DNA of 52,627 bases from Candidatus Persebacteraceae bacterium Df01 (GTDB lineage Bacteria; Pseudomonadota; Gammaproteobacteria; Tethybacterales; Persebacteraceae): contig JANQAO010000005.1 of the NCBI GenBank assembly GCA_030386295.1, positions 1-52,627 of the forward strand. The letters are read 5' to 3'. The notes beneath the pieces were generated by a model. That model did no database searches and was not told where the DNA came from. It saw nothing but the letters and a program-made list of their open reading frames with translations. The first letter of the stretch is position 1. The number at the start of each line of letters is the position of its first letter. The position numbers were made by a program, and so were the translations under genes. Below, in pieces: positions 33,670-43,268 of this stretch.

Positions 33670-36629
33670 CAACCAAACTTCACCTTTGCCAGTTCCATGA
33701 AACGCTCACTCACAGGTTTCACCATAGACTCATCGAAGTTCGCAATGATAATCCGTTTAATGTCTCGCCTCACTCGTTTTTGTTCATCCCACTTATTGAA
33801 GAAATCAACTATCTGTGTTGCCTCATCCAACATATGAACGAGGGACTGAACGACATCTTTTACTTTCGCCTCATCGATGGTTTTCTCACCTTCTAATTCC
33901 GCTAAAAGAATATTAAAGAATGCATATTCTGTCTCAGTCAGACCTGCTTCTTTTGCACCCTGCTTACGTTCTTTTTCTATATCGTTTCTGAAATCCAAAA
34001 GAAGTTGAACTAACTCATCCCACTTCTCTCCATGTTTTCGGATGATATCCTTCAAACGCTCTGATAGTTTTTTGTAATATTCAGGGTCTTCATCGATATT
34101 GATCTTAATATGTTGCTTAATTGCATTTTCAATTTCAGATGCTTTTGACCGAGAGGACTTATGCTGATTTAGAACTTCTTCATAGTTACCTGCTAACAGG
34201 TCAGCTGGAGGGATCTTAGGATCTACACCCGTTGAGTAGACATGCTCTTCAATCAGTTCCCTGACCTTTTCGCCTGCGCCTGCGATATCCAGTTGTTCGT
34301 CCCTGAATAGGTTCCTTGCGCCCACTGAAATCCTACCTAGTCTTCTGAGGTCTTTGATGAAAGGAGTTGCCGCTGGGTCTGGAAGAATAATATCCATCTG
34401 CTTTGAGAAGATTTGAAAGTCAGTTTGGAATGTCTGTCGTTTAACCTCTTCCTCAAGGGATAAAATACACGCATCTAAATCATTCAAATCCAAACCATCA
34501 AAGTGTTTAAGAACACGGGTATGTGCGTTCTTTAGTTTAGGTAACTCATCGATCAACTTAACCAATGCACCTTTGATATCATCAGAAGAGAACATCTCTA
34601 ACGCTTCGGTTAGGTAATCTGACAATCCAAAGTAATCGACAATATATCCTCTGAACTTGTTCTTATTGGTTCGGTTAACTCTCGCAATTGCCTGAAGAAG
34701 GGTGTGGTCGGTGAGTTTTCTGTCTAGATACATCACCTGTGCAACAGGTGCATCAAACCCTGTTAATAGCATGTCTTTAACCACAAGAATAGATAACTCA
34801 GACTGTCCTTCACCAACGCCTAGAGGTTTCTTGAAATCCTCAATTTGTTTTTTATGTTTGGTGCCGTCCGTATAGTCCCAAAACCGCTTCTCATCATTGT
34901 GGTCGCTAGAAATGATTGCCGCTGATTGAGGTGCGCCTAATTTATCCAGTTGTTCTTTATAGATAATCGCTGCATTTCTTGATGAGGTAACAATCATCGC
35001 CTTGAATCCATTGGGTTGGATGTGTTCTCGATAATGTTTAATGATATCAATACACACTCTACGGATACGTTGCGGCGCTTCTAGAACTGCCTTTTGTGTT
35101 CCATATTTCTTCTTGATTGCCGCCTTCTCGTCCTCGCTGCGGTCTGCAAAGTATTCGTCAAACAGACCGTCTAAAGAGTCACCCGTAACCCTAAGCATTG
35201 CCTCTCGACCTTCATAGAGTATTTGCACCGTTGCGCCGTCTTTAACCGCCTGTTCAATGGTATAGGTATCGATATAGGTACCAAAGGTGTTGGTCGTCTT
35301 CTGTGACTTGATTAAGGGAGTTCCTGTAAACGCAATACGAGGTGCATTGGGAAGTGCGGTGTTTATCGCCGCCCCAAGGGTTCCGTATTGGGTGCGATGC
35401 GCCTCATCTGCCAGAACAATGATTTTGTCTGATTCGTTCAAAACAGGAAATTCCAAATCATCTGCGTTTTCCTGAAACTTCTGCACCATTGCGGTAACGA
35501 TGTCAGACGAGTCTTTTGCAAGGAATTCTTTTAAGTCTTTAACAGAGTTTGCATGATGAATTGTCTCACCCTGCGTATTGGTGAATGTGCTGGTTAATTG
35601 GTTATCCAACTGTGTGCGGTCAGTCAGGAATACCAGTTTATAATCTCTTAGATTTGCATCCCTGCGCATCTTGATACTCAGAAACACCATCGTCAGGGAC
35701 TTACCCGAACCTTGTGTGTGCCAGATGACACCTGACTTATCTTTTGCAGTAGTTCCTGTCCTCAGACGTTCAATCGTTTTATGCACTGCACGGAACTGTT
35801 GGTAACGCGGTATCTTTTTAATCACACGCCCATCAACAGGTTCAAACACAGTAAAGTTTTGCAAGATGTCGAGGAAGTTTGCCTTGGTGAATAATCCCGC
35901 AATCAAAACATCCTGACTTCCCTCTGCTGAACCCACCTGTTCAACCGTCAGAGGATAAGGGTCTTTCCATTCCAGATAATGTTCCATGCGGGAAGTGATG
36001 GTGCCAACACGTGCCTTATCACGGTGGGTTGATACCATCATCAAGTTGTAGTGAAAGAGTTTTTCAGCGCCCTCATCATTTTCAGGTGCTCTACGGTTTG
36101 CATATCGCAGCAGTTGATTAATCCCCGCTTCCATTGGATTGGTAATGTAAGGGGATTTACACTCAAGCACCGCAAGGGGAAGTCCATTCACAAACAGGAT
36201 GATGTCGGGAATGATATTTTGGTTAACCCCTGACACTTTGAACTGATTGGTACAAAGAAACTCATTGTTCTCAGGATGCTCGAAATCAATGATATGAACA
36301 GTCTGACCTTTGTTACCTTTGCCCAAGTCCTGCATCACTGAGATGCACTGATTGATGTGAGTCCATATTCCTTGGTTTGCTTCAACGAGGTTTGAGTAAA
36401 GGGTCTTGGTTAATTCACGAATGACTTTACGAAGGTTCTCATCGTTAATCCAAGGATTGATGCGTTTGAGACTTGTCGTTAGTCGCTTCTCAAGAACCAC
36501 ATCCTTTAGAGAACTGCGTTCATCTGATTCATCAGGTGAGAGTTTTGAACCCTCAATATAAGTCCACCTCAACGACTGGAGTTGTTCCAGTGCGGGGAGT
36601 TCTACCTTATCGAGTTCGTCAGATGCCAT
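33669..36629 (-). CDS. hsdR: Type I restriction endonuclease subunit R
   Basis: Motor and nuclease subunit of the type I restriction enzyme; cleaves unmodified DNA away from the recognition site after ATP-driven translocation. The N-terminal nuclease domain shows the PD-(D/E)xK pattern ending in LAVLECKSP. Superfamily 2 helicase motifs follow: HTQGSGKSLTM (Walker A), LADEAHR (DEAH-type Walker B), AFTGTPL (motif III), and the RecA2 part with MLLTGFDAP and QAIARVNRTNKNK (motif VI). 986 residues is normal. It starts in an ATGA overlap with hsdS. A C-terminal helical region completes the protein; no frame disruption is visible. Confidence 0.95.
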   Translation of the reverse strand: MASDELDKVELPALEQLQSLRWTYIEGSKLSPDESDERSSLKDVVLEKRLTTSLKRINPWINDENLRKVIRELTKTLYSNLVEANQGIWTHINQCISVMQDLGKGNKGQTVHIIDFEHPENNEFLCTNQFKVSGVNQNIIPDIILFVNGLPLAVLECKSPYITNPMEAGINQLLRYANRRAPENDEGAEKLFHYNLMMVSTHRDKARVGTITSRMEHYLEWKDPYPLTVEQVGSAEGSQDVLIAGLFTKANFLDILQNFTVFEPVDGRVIKKIPRYQQFRAVHKTIERLRTGTTAKDKSGVIWHTQGSGKSLTMVFLSIKMRRDANLRDYKLVFLTDRTQLDNQLTSTFTNTQGETIHHANSVKDLKEFLAKDSSDIVTAMVQKFQENADDLEFPVLNESDKIIVLADEAHRTQYGTLGAAINTALPNAPRIAFTGTPLIKSQKTTNTFGTYIDTYTIEQAVKDGATVQILYEGREAMLRVTGDSLDGLFDEYFADRSEDEKAAIKKKYGTQKAVLEAPQRIRRVCIDIIKHYREHIQPNGFKAMIVTSSRNAAIIYKEQLDKLGAPQSAAIISSDHNDEKRFWDYTDGTKHKKQIEDFKKPLGVGEGQSELSILVVKDMLLTGFDAPVAQVMYLDRKLTDHTLLQAIARVNRTNKNKFRGYIVDYFGLSDYLTEALEMFSSDDIKGALVKLIDELPKLKNAHTRVLKHFDGLDLNDLDACILSLEEEVKRQTFQTDFQIFSKQMDIILPDPAATPFIKDLRRLGRISVGARNLFRDEQLDIAGAGEKVRELIEEHVYSTGVDPKIPPADLLAGNYEEVLNQHKSSRSKASEIENAIKQHIKINIDEDPEYYKKLSERLKDIIRKHGEKWDELVQLLLDFRNDIEKERKQGAKEAGLTETEYAFFNILLAELEGEKTIDEAKVKDVVQSLVHMLDEATQIVDFFNKWDEQKRVRRDIKRIIIANFDESMVKPVSERFMELAKVKFG

Positions 36630-37834
36630 CAGTTCACCGTCACTCGGACTTTGCCTGTTAGGAGGTCTTGCATGAGGGATTTCTTGAGGGATTTAAGTTT
36701 ATTATTATTTTTTTGTTTTTTATCAATCGCTTCATCGAAAGAAATAAAAATAGATGCAATTTTCTTTTGTTCAATTAGTGAGGAGGTAGAAATCTTAAGT
36801 CTTCGTAACTCAACTAGACCTATTCGTTTTCTTGTTGAACCAGTGCTGCTTATTTCTGCCTGATTTCTGAAAGTATGATGGTTTATAGAGTCTAATATGA
36901 ATTTTGAGTCATATTTTTCATCATCTACGGATAATCGAATACCATCAGATGCCATTAAATATCGAGCGTTAAAATCTGGTATCAACGTTGCTCTTGCTAC
37001 AGGGTCACCCATTTTAGATAGAATGATATCGCCCGGGTAAATATTGCATGAAAGCAACTCATCTGCTTTCTCCCCTGAAGTATAAATCTTGTACTTATTA
37101 AAAAATTGTCCATCGCCAATATTTTGCAACTGAATTATGCGAATCCCTTTTTCAGTATAATTTTCTCTCTTCAGATTGGAACCGAATGGGCCCCCAGTAA
37201 AACTATATTTATCTGTAATATCCCTAATATCTGATAATTTTATTATATTCCAACTCTTCGGAATCCGCCCCAACTCACTGTCCTTGAACTCTGTGTGACC
37301 GATGCCGTTGGTCAACAACTCGTTCATGGTTGCCTTCTTGAGGTCTTGGAGTTTGTTGATTTGTTTCTGGGTGTTCTCAATCACCTCATCCACAGAAGTG
37401 AGGATGGATGCGATTTTCTTTTGTTCGGGGAGGGAGGGAAGTGAGAATGTAAATCTTTGAATGAACCCCTTATCGAGATGCTTAATCCCGGAACCCTGGA
37501 ATCCAGCATAGTTTATTTGTTTCAGGTTTTTTTCAAGGACACGAAAAGCATATTCATTACAAATTTCACCTGTAAATTCAGTTGCCCAAACATCAGTAGA
37601 ATAAGAGTAATTTCCAGCAGCAAAATGGACTGATGCCTCACCACCAGTAGAAAAAAGCACTGCTGGTGAAGACATTTCTCTATGAAAATACTTTAGGACT
37701 TTTTTACTACAGACATAAAAGTCATAATAACCTAACTTATCGGCAACACCTGATGGAAGTGTCGATTTTGGAAGTGAGATTAGAAAGTCTCCGAAACTTT
37801 TTATTTTCCACCCTTCAGGAACTCTCTCATTCAT
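36629..37834 (-). CDS. hsdS: Type I restriction-modification specificity subunit
   Basis: Determines the bipartite DNA target of the complex. Two target-recognition domains (residues about 5-150 and 205-350) are each followed by a helical spacer. The spacers are alike: [20 protein letters not shown] and [20 protein letters not shown], ending MNELLTNG and MQDLLTGKV. This internal repeat is the usual HsdS half-subunit symmetry. I chose the ATG at 37832-37834 (401 residues): a clear AAGGAA lies seven bases upstream, and the start overlaps the hsdM end by eight bases. The recognition sequence cannot be read from the protein. Confidence 0.93.
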   Translation of the reverse strand: MNERVPEGWKIKSFGDFLISLPKSTLPSGVADKLGYYDFYVCSKKVLKYFHREMSSPAVLFSTGGEASVHFAAGNYSYSTDVWATEFTGEICNEYAFRVLEKNLKQINYAGFQGSGIKHLDKGFIQRFTFSLPSLPEQKKIASILTSVDEVIENTQKQINKLQDLKKATMNELLTNGIGHTEFKDSELGRIPKSWNIIKLSDIRDITDKYSFTGGPFGSNLKRENYTEKGIRIIQLQNIGDGQFFNKYKIYTSGEKADELLSCNIYPGDIILSKMGDPVARATLIPDFNARYLMASDGIRLSVDDEKYDSKFILDSINHHTFRNQAEISSTGSTRKRIGLVELRRLKISTSSLIEQKKIASIFISFDEAIDKKQKNNNKLKSLKKSLMQDLLTGKVRVTVN

Positions 37835-39548
37835 AACCAAGTTCCTTCAGATATCCCCACATCACCTCTTCAGACTCTTTTACCTGTGCATCTATATCAT
37901 GCAGTGACACTTGATACTTATCCCACCATCGTTCGAACTGGGTAATCACTGCTTGTTCTGCATTACCAAGGTGTTCTCGTATCTGTTCCTTCGTCTCTAT
38001 CTCAGGTTTGAAGTCGTAGTACTCATTGTCTCTGCGTACAAACACACAGGACACATCCATGCCATCCAAAGTCTCTTGAATATATTCGTCTTCCACCTCG
38101 GAAACTGGAACGCCACCTCTTAGGATTGCCTTTACATCAAACGGTTCAGGTGGTGGTGAAGTGTCTGCGTATCTGCGGATATTGAGGTTGTAGTCGTTCT
38201 CACGAATCTCATCCATCTCAACAACTTTGGAGTACCGTCTTTCATCCTCATAGGCATCGTAGACATCAATAATGTGCTGAATGTCGGTGTCTCTAAGTTT
38301 GTTTTGGTTCTTACCCTCCTGATACTCCAGCTCACTATTGATGAAGAGAACCTTACCCTTACGCGGGGCAGGTTTGTTCTTATTGATAATCAACAGTGCC
38401 GCAGGAATACCTGTGCCATAGAATAATGCGGATGGAAGACCAATCACTGCTTCTAATAGGTCATCCTCAAGGATGCCTTTACGAATATCTTTCTCGCTTG
38501 AACCTCTAAACAACACACCATGTGGGACAACGACACCCATCTTGCCCTCTGCATTAAGAGACGCAATCATGTGCTGAATAAACGCAAGGTCTCCTGCATC
38601 CTTGGGAGGTGTGCCATAGGGATAACGGCCATAGGGGTCACTATCTGCAACATCCTTACCCCACTTCTTTAGTGAGAACGGAGGATTGGCAATCACTCGG
38701 TCAAAGGACATCAACTCACCGCCACGGGTATGCTGAGGGTCTCCTAACGTGTCGCCTTTGCGGATGTCTGCGTTAAACACACCGTGCAAGAACATACTCA
38801 TCTTGCAGATTGCCCATGTGTTCAGATTCATCTCCTGACCATACAAAGACAGGTTTTGTGCATTGTCGCCTTTTTCAATGAGATAGTTGCGGGTTTGTAT
38901 CAACATACCGCCTGACCCTGCGGTGGGGTCATATATCTTCATACCTGCTGTGGGTTTCAACAGAGACACCAGTAACCAAACCACTTCGCTAGGCGTATAG
39001 AACTCTCCGCCTTTCTTACCTGCAGAGTCCGCAAACTGCTTGATTAGGTACTCGTAGGCATCACCCAGTAAGTCAGGAGACTCAAAGTCTTCAGTGCGAA
39101 GACGATGCTTTGAGAAGTGAGATAGGAGGTCTTGGAGTTTCTTATCCGAGAGTTTATTCTTGATATTGAAGTCGATGGAGACCAATACACCTTCAAGAGA
39201 AGAGTTGTGCTCCTCTATTGATTCGGTTGCCTTGTTGAGTTCAGAACCGATGTCATGTTTCAAATCTTTAAGGTTTGACCATCTGGAACGCTCAGGAACA
39301 AAGAAGGTTTTGTCATACTCATCCTCATCAGATGCCAGCCTCTCCGCATCAGCCTGAGACTTTCCTGATGATAGATAATGCTGAACAACTTGTTCCTGCG
39401 CTTCCTCAAATGCATCAGACAGACGCTTAAGGAACAACATGCCAAAGATGTAGTCTTTGAATTCTGATGCATCCATATTTCCTCTGAGGATGTCTGCGGT
39501 ATCCCAGAGGAAAGATTCTAACTGTTGTAAGGTTATTTTTTTTGGCAT
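37827..39548 (-). CDS. hsdM: Type I restriction-modification methyltransferase
   Basis: N6-adenine DNA methyltransferase, protecting the host target and forming the core of the restriction complex. An N-terminal helical domain ([18 protein letters not shown]) is followed by the SAM-binding motif [10 protein letters not shown] and catalytic NPPF within [16 protein letters not shown]. The start is the ATG giving [10 protein letters not shown] (573 residues); eleven codons of upstream frame have a hydrophobic character foreign to HsdM. It is the first gene of the operon, and codon choice in this block appears unlike the neighbouring host genes, in keeping with acquisition by transfer. Confidence 0.94.
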   Translation of the reverse strand: MPKKITLQQLESFLWDTADILRGNMDASEFKDYIFGMLFLKRLSDAFEEAQEQVVQHYLSSGKSQADAERLASDEDEYDKTFFVPERSRWSNLKDLKHDIGSELNKATESIEEHNSSLEGVLVSIDFNIKNKLSDKKLQDLLSHFSKHRLRTEDFESPDLLGDAYEYLIKQFADSAGKKGGEFYTPSEVVWLLVSLLKPTAGMKIYDPTAGSGGMLIQTRNYLIEKGDNAQNLSLYGQEMNLNTWAICKMSMFLHGVFNADIRKGDTLGDPQHTRGGELMSFDRVIANPPFSLKKWGKDVADSDPYGRYPYGTPPKDAGDLAFIQHMIASLNAEGKMGVVVPHGVLFRGSSEKDIRKGILEDDLLEAVIGLPSALFYGTGIPAALLIINKNKPAPRKGKVLFINSELEYQEGKNQNKLRDTDIQHIIDVYDAYEDERRYSKVVEMDEIRENDYNLNIRRYADTSPPPEPFDVKAILRGGVPVSEVEDEYIQETLDGMDVSCVFVRRDNEYYDFKPEIETKEQIREHLGNAEQAVITQFERWWDKYQVSLHDIDAQVKESEEVMWGYLKELGYE

Positions 39549-39685
39549 TCTGAATTCCAAGAAAAAAAACAATATAATCATTACCTTAATGAGAAATCAT
39601 TTTCTTTCAACTAAAAGTCGTCTGATTAAGTTTCTTAATGATTATTCGCCTGCATCGTATCCAACTAAGCCTCTCCGTCTCTCAA
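39549..39685. other. Upstream region of hsdM
   Basis: AT-rich spacer that must include the promoter of the leftward R-M operon. No clear promoter pair, operator palindrome or controller-protein gene is visible. Confidence 0.5.
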
Positions 39686-39919
39686 TCAAACCAATTCCAT
39701 TTTACTATACTCAATTTCTGATCCTTGCTTTTCAACATCCAATCTGTTCAACCATTCCTTATTTCTTTTCAGAACAGAATAAACATTGTTACTATCCCAT
39801 TCGTTTCCACGAATGGTTCTGATTCCTAATGCGTTGAGATATTTTGCAATTCGTCTGTATTCCATTCCAGAATCTTGGAGGGATTTAATTTGGTCATGAA
39901 CCTCTTGTTGGGATTCTGT
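39686..39919 (-). pseudogene. Recombinase-like ORF fragment (C-terminal part)
   Basis: A 77-codon frame too short for a normal gene and without an early start: it is entered from a TGA at 39920-39922, and the first ATG is internal. The text QIKSLQDSGMEYRRIAKYLN, then GIRTIRGNEWDSNNVYSVLKR resembles the helix-turn-helix segment that follows the catalytic domain in serine-recombinase-family proteins (pattern G.SYR.IA..LN..GI.T.RG..W....V...LKR). The catalytic Ser domain is missing, so it is a 5'-truncated remnant. Its place at the border of the R-M island suggests a relic of the mobile element or of a small accessory protein. Confidence 0.6.
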
Positions 39920-40023
39920 TCAAACGTGACGGTTGCGAGAATAGATCAGACTATTTGTAGAGAATTGTACTGAAAAACAGAGATACTGTTGCCAATTCTC
40001 AGAAAAATAATCACCGTTCGAAA

Positions 40024-41835
40024 TTATTCAACCGTCACTGATTTAGCGAGATTGCGCGGTTTGTCAATATCGGTGCCCTTTTGTAGGGCGGTATGGTAGG
40101 CGAGCAGTTGTAGCGGAACGGCATATATCAAGGGCGACAGAAAATTACCACCATCTTGTAAGCGCAATGTATCGGTTGCTGGCATGTCAAACTTTTCACC
40201 AGCCAACACAAACAGTCGTCCGTCTCGTGCCGCAACTTCAGCTAAATTAGAAGTGATTTTGGGTAACAATTCATTATCTGGTGCCAGCCCAACTATTGGT
40301 ACGCGTTTGTCAACTAATGCCAGTGTGCCGTGTTTGAGCTCACCAGCAGCGCACCCTTCGGCGTGAATGTAGGAAATTTCTTTTAACTTGAGAGCTCCCT
40401 CCAGTGCCAGCGGATAGTGGGTGTGGCGACCAATAAATAAAGCGCTATCGGCGCCGGCAAAAACACGTGCCCAGCGGCGAATATCGTCTTCTATGAGTAA
40501 CGCCCGTCGCATTAGATAAGGCAACTGGCGCAATTGCATAAGAGTATCTTCTTCTTGTGCTGGTGCTAAAACATTGCGCGCTTTGGTCAGTGCCAGCGTT
40601 AATATTAAAAGTTGTGTCAATTGGGCAGTAAAACTTTTGGTGGCGGCGACACCGATTTCGGTACCAGCGCAAGCGAGCATAAGTAAGTCGGCTTCGCGTG
40701 CCATAGCGCTGTGTGGAACGTTGACCAAAGCAACTGTGGTGGCCCCGGCGGATTTTGCGGTGCGCATGGCTGACAGTGTATCTGCGGTTTCTCCTGATTG
40801 GGAGACGCCTACCGCCAGCACGCCGGCTGCTAGTTTATCGGGGCAATAACGGTACTCGCTGGCAATGGCTGCGCGGCAGGGTATGCCAAAGTTGCGTAGC
40901 CAATAAGTTGCAATGAGTGCAGCATGATAGCTGGTGCCACAAGCGATGATAACGACTTGTCGCGTGCGCTTGAATAATGAAGTTGCACCGTTGCCAAAAT
41001 GGCGCAACGACAGCTGGTGTTTGGGAAGATGATGTTGCAAGGCAGCGGCAATGGCGTCTGGCTGTTCAAAAATTTCTTTTTCCATAAAGTGGCGATGTTC
41101 ACCCAGCAAAACCGTTTCGGAGCCTGATGGCAATGGCTGCCAGTTTTGTGCGGCGGTTTCTCCATCAGTGGTAACTAGCGTTATTCCTGCGGTAGAAATC
41201 AAACCACAATGGCGATCTTCTACATACAGAGCACGGTGGGCAATACCATTTAGTGCTTGCGCATCGGAAGCCACAAAAAATCCGTTTTTGTTATCCGTTC
41301 CCGCCATGAGTGGCGAACCGTCCCGCGCAAAAGCGATGCTGTTGTTTCCTGCTGCCACTGCTACTAACGCATAGGCACCGTGCAATTTTGCCGCTGTGCG
41401 TCTCATGGCAGTGAGAAAATCATCGCCATCAGCTAATGCCATATCTAGTAGATGTGCCGCTACTTCACTATCGGTGTCGGTGTGAAAAACGCGTCCGGCA
41501 TCGGTAAGCTCACGCCGCAATTCAGCATGATTTTCAATAATACCGTTGTGTGCCAATGCAACTTGTCCAACAGCAATAGGGTGTGCATTATGCTCATCTG
41601 GTGCGCCATGAGTTGCCCAGCGGGTGTGACCGATGCCAGTGCTGCCATCGGTGATTTTGGTGATCTGTCGTAGTTTTGCCACGCGTCCGGCAACCGCTAA
41701 TCGTTGCACATTCTTGTCACCGACAAAAGCGAGACCGGCGGAATCATAACCGCGATATTCCAGCGTAGTTAATCCGCGCAACAATATCTGCCGTACTCCG
41801 TTATCCGCTCTGCAGGCGCCGACAATGCCGCACAT
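40024..41835 (-). CDS. glmS: Glutamine-fructose-6-phosphate aminotransferase
   Basis: Makes glucosamine-6-phosphate from fructose-6-phosphate and glutamine, the first committed step to UDP-GlcNAc. The N-terminal glutaminase domain begins MCGIVGACRAD with the catalytic Cys2, and two SIS domains follow, with CGTSYHAA, SQSGETADTL and the terminal KSVTVE. 603 residues is standard. The start shares its first base with the glmU stop (TAATG). A GAGGGA lies eight bases upstream, one of the clear ribosome sites in the window. No glmS ribozyme is expected or seen. Confidence 0.96.
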   Translation of the reverse strand: MCGIVGACRADNGVRQILLRGLTTLEYRGYDSAGLAFVGDKNVQRLAVAGRVAKLRQITKITDGSTGIGHTRWATHGAPDEHNAHPIAVGQVALAHNGIIENHAELRRELTDAGRVFHTDTDSEVAAHLLDMALADGDDFLTAMRRTAAKLHGAYALVAVAAGNNSIAFARDGSPLMAGTDNKNGFFVASDAQALNGIAHRALYVEDRHCGLISTAGITLVTTDGETAAQNWQPLPSGSETVLLGEHRHFMEKEIFEQPDAIAAALQHHLPKHQLSLRHFGNGATSLFKRTRQVVIIACGTSYHAALIATYWLRNFGIPCRAAIASEYRYCPDKLAAGVLAVGVSQSGETADTLSAMRTAKSAGATTVALVNVPHSAMAREADLLMLACAGTEIGVAATKSFTAQLTQLLILTLALTKARNVLAPAQEEDTLMQLRQLPYLMRRALLIEDDIRRWARVFAGADSALFIGRHTHYPLALEGALKLKEISYIHAEGCAAGELKHGTLALVDKRVPIVGLAPDNELLPKITSNLAEVAARDGRLFVLAGEKFDMPATDTLRLQDGGNFLSPLIYAVPLQLLAYHTALQKGTDIDKPRNLAKSVTVE

Positions 41836-43235
41836 TAGTTGTGTCCCTCAGTGAATTGTTTTTTCTTCTTTGACTTTTTTACGGTCTGTGTTTTTCTCAA
41901 AGGACGACTTTGCTGTGGAAGGCGAGCCATGGTGAGATGATTGGTCGGCGCATCTTTGGTAACTGTGGTGCCAGCGGCAACAAAAGCCCCTTTGCCAATC
42001 CGTACTGGTGCAATTAATTGCGTATCTGAACCAATAAAAGCATTGTTGCCGATAACAGTGCGGTGTTTACGTTTACCGTCATAGTTGCAGGTAATCACGC
42101 CAGCACCAATATTTACCTCATTTCCAATATCGCTGTCACCCAAATAGGATAGGTGACCAGCTTTGGTGCCAGCGGCCAGATGGCTGTTCTTTATTTCAAC
42201 AAAATTGCCAACGTGAACTTTTGTTGCTAGTGCAGTGTTGGGACGAATGCGGGCATAAGGACCGATAGTACAATTGGTGCCGATGCGGGCGCCATGAAGG
42301 TGGCAAAAAGGTTCAATAACAGTGCCAGCCCCGATAGCGCAATCGGTAAGTACACTGTGAGCGCCGATATAACAACCGTGACCGAGTGTGATTTTTCCTA
42401 TCAACACCACATTGACATCTATGATGGTGCCAGCAGCAGCACGTACTTGACCACGCACGTCCACACGCAAAGGATCAATTAAAAGTGCGCCACGCGTTAG
42501 TAATGCCGTTGTGCGTCGTTGCCGTAACATGGTTTCTGCTGCTGCCAAATCCATTGCTGTATTTACCCCTGCTGCTTCATATTCATTAGTCGGCACAGCG
42601 GTAATCGGTAGCGTTTGTTTGGCTGCCAACGCTGCTAGATCAGTTAAATAGCGTTCTCCGGCGGCATTGTTATCCCTTACACGGCGCAATGTTTGTTTTA
42701 GCCAGATAGTTGGCGCAGCCAGCGCACCGGCAAATACTTCCGTAATTTTGCGCACTGTCGGTGAAGCATCTTTTTCTTCAACAATGCCGATAATGTTGCC
42801 GTTTTTCCTCAAAACCCTTCCATACCCTTGCGGATTGTGTGCATGAAAAGCCATTAACGCCAGTCCCGATGCTTTAGTATGCAGTTTACGTAATGTCGCT
42901 GCTTCTAGTAGCGGTGTGTCGGCACACAAGATTAGCGTTGCACCATCATCATCTAGCGTGTTAATGCCGCAACGAGCGGCATCGGCAGTACCGTGTGGCG
43001 GATGTTGAGTAACAAATTCTGCTTGTGGGCAGACGGTTTGAGCAAAAGCTTTGAGCGCATCGGATTTTGCCGCAGTAACTATTACTGTACGGCGTGGTCT
43101 GAGTGTGGCGGCGGCGCGAAGCACATGACCGATAAGAGGTTCTCCTGCCAATGGAAGCAGTGGTTTGGGAACGTCACCCGGTAGGCGGCTGCCGCGTCCG
43201 GCGGCAAGAATAACAATGTCACAAGGCAGCGACAT
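41835..43235 (-). CDS. glmU: Bifunctional GlcNAc-1-P uridyltransferase / glucosamine-1-P acetyltransferase
   Basis: Catalyses the last two steps of UDP-GlcNAc synthesis for peptidoglycan and LPS. The N-terminal pyrophosphorylase domain opens VILAAGRGSRLPGDVPKPLL; the C-terminal left-handed beta-helix contains hexapeptide repeats (IGAHSVLTDCAIGAGTVIEP) and the acetyl-transfer region NYDGKRKHRTVIG. 466 residues is typical, ending in a lysine-rich tail. Operon with glmS, translation coupled. A TAAAAT at 43242-43247 on the minus strand, six bases before the ATG, is a possible -10 element. Confidence 0.95.
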   Translation of the reverse strand: MSLPCDIVILAAGRGSRLPGDVPKPLLPLAGEPLIGHVLRAAATLRPRRTVIVTAAKSDALKAFAQTVCPQAEFVTQHPPHGTADAARCGINTLDDDGATLILCADTPLLEAATLRKLHTKASGLALMAFHAHNPQGYGRVLRKNGNIIGIVEEKDASPTVRKITEVFAGALAAPTIWLKQTLRRVRDNNAAGERYLTDLAALAAKQTLPITAVPTNEYEAAGVNTAMDLAAAETMLRQRRTTALLTRGALLIDPLRVDVRGQVRAAAGTIIDVNVVLIGKITLGHGCYIGAHSVLTDCAIGAGTVIEPFCHLHGARIGTNCTIGPYARIRPNTALATKVHVGNFVEIKNSHLAAGTKAGHLSYLGDSDIGNEVNIGAGVITCNYDGKRKHRTVIGNNAFIGSDTQLIAPVRIGKGAFVAAGTTVTKDAPTNHLTMARLPQQSRPLRKTQTVKKSKKKKQFTEGHN

Positions 43236-43251
43236 ATGTGCATTTTACCCG

Positions 43252-43260
43252 TGTTATAAA
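43252..43260 (+). promoter_or_regulatory. Extended -10 element of patB-like gene; leaderless transcript likely
   Basis: TGTTATAAA fits an extended -10 (TGn plus TATAAA) and ends eight bases before the ATG, the same spacing as in argS. No Shine-Dalgarno sequence exists between them, which suggests a leaderless mRNA. Based on position only. Confidence 0.5.
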
Positions 43261-43268
43261 ATACGGCA

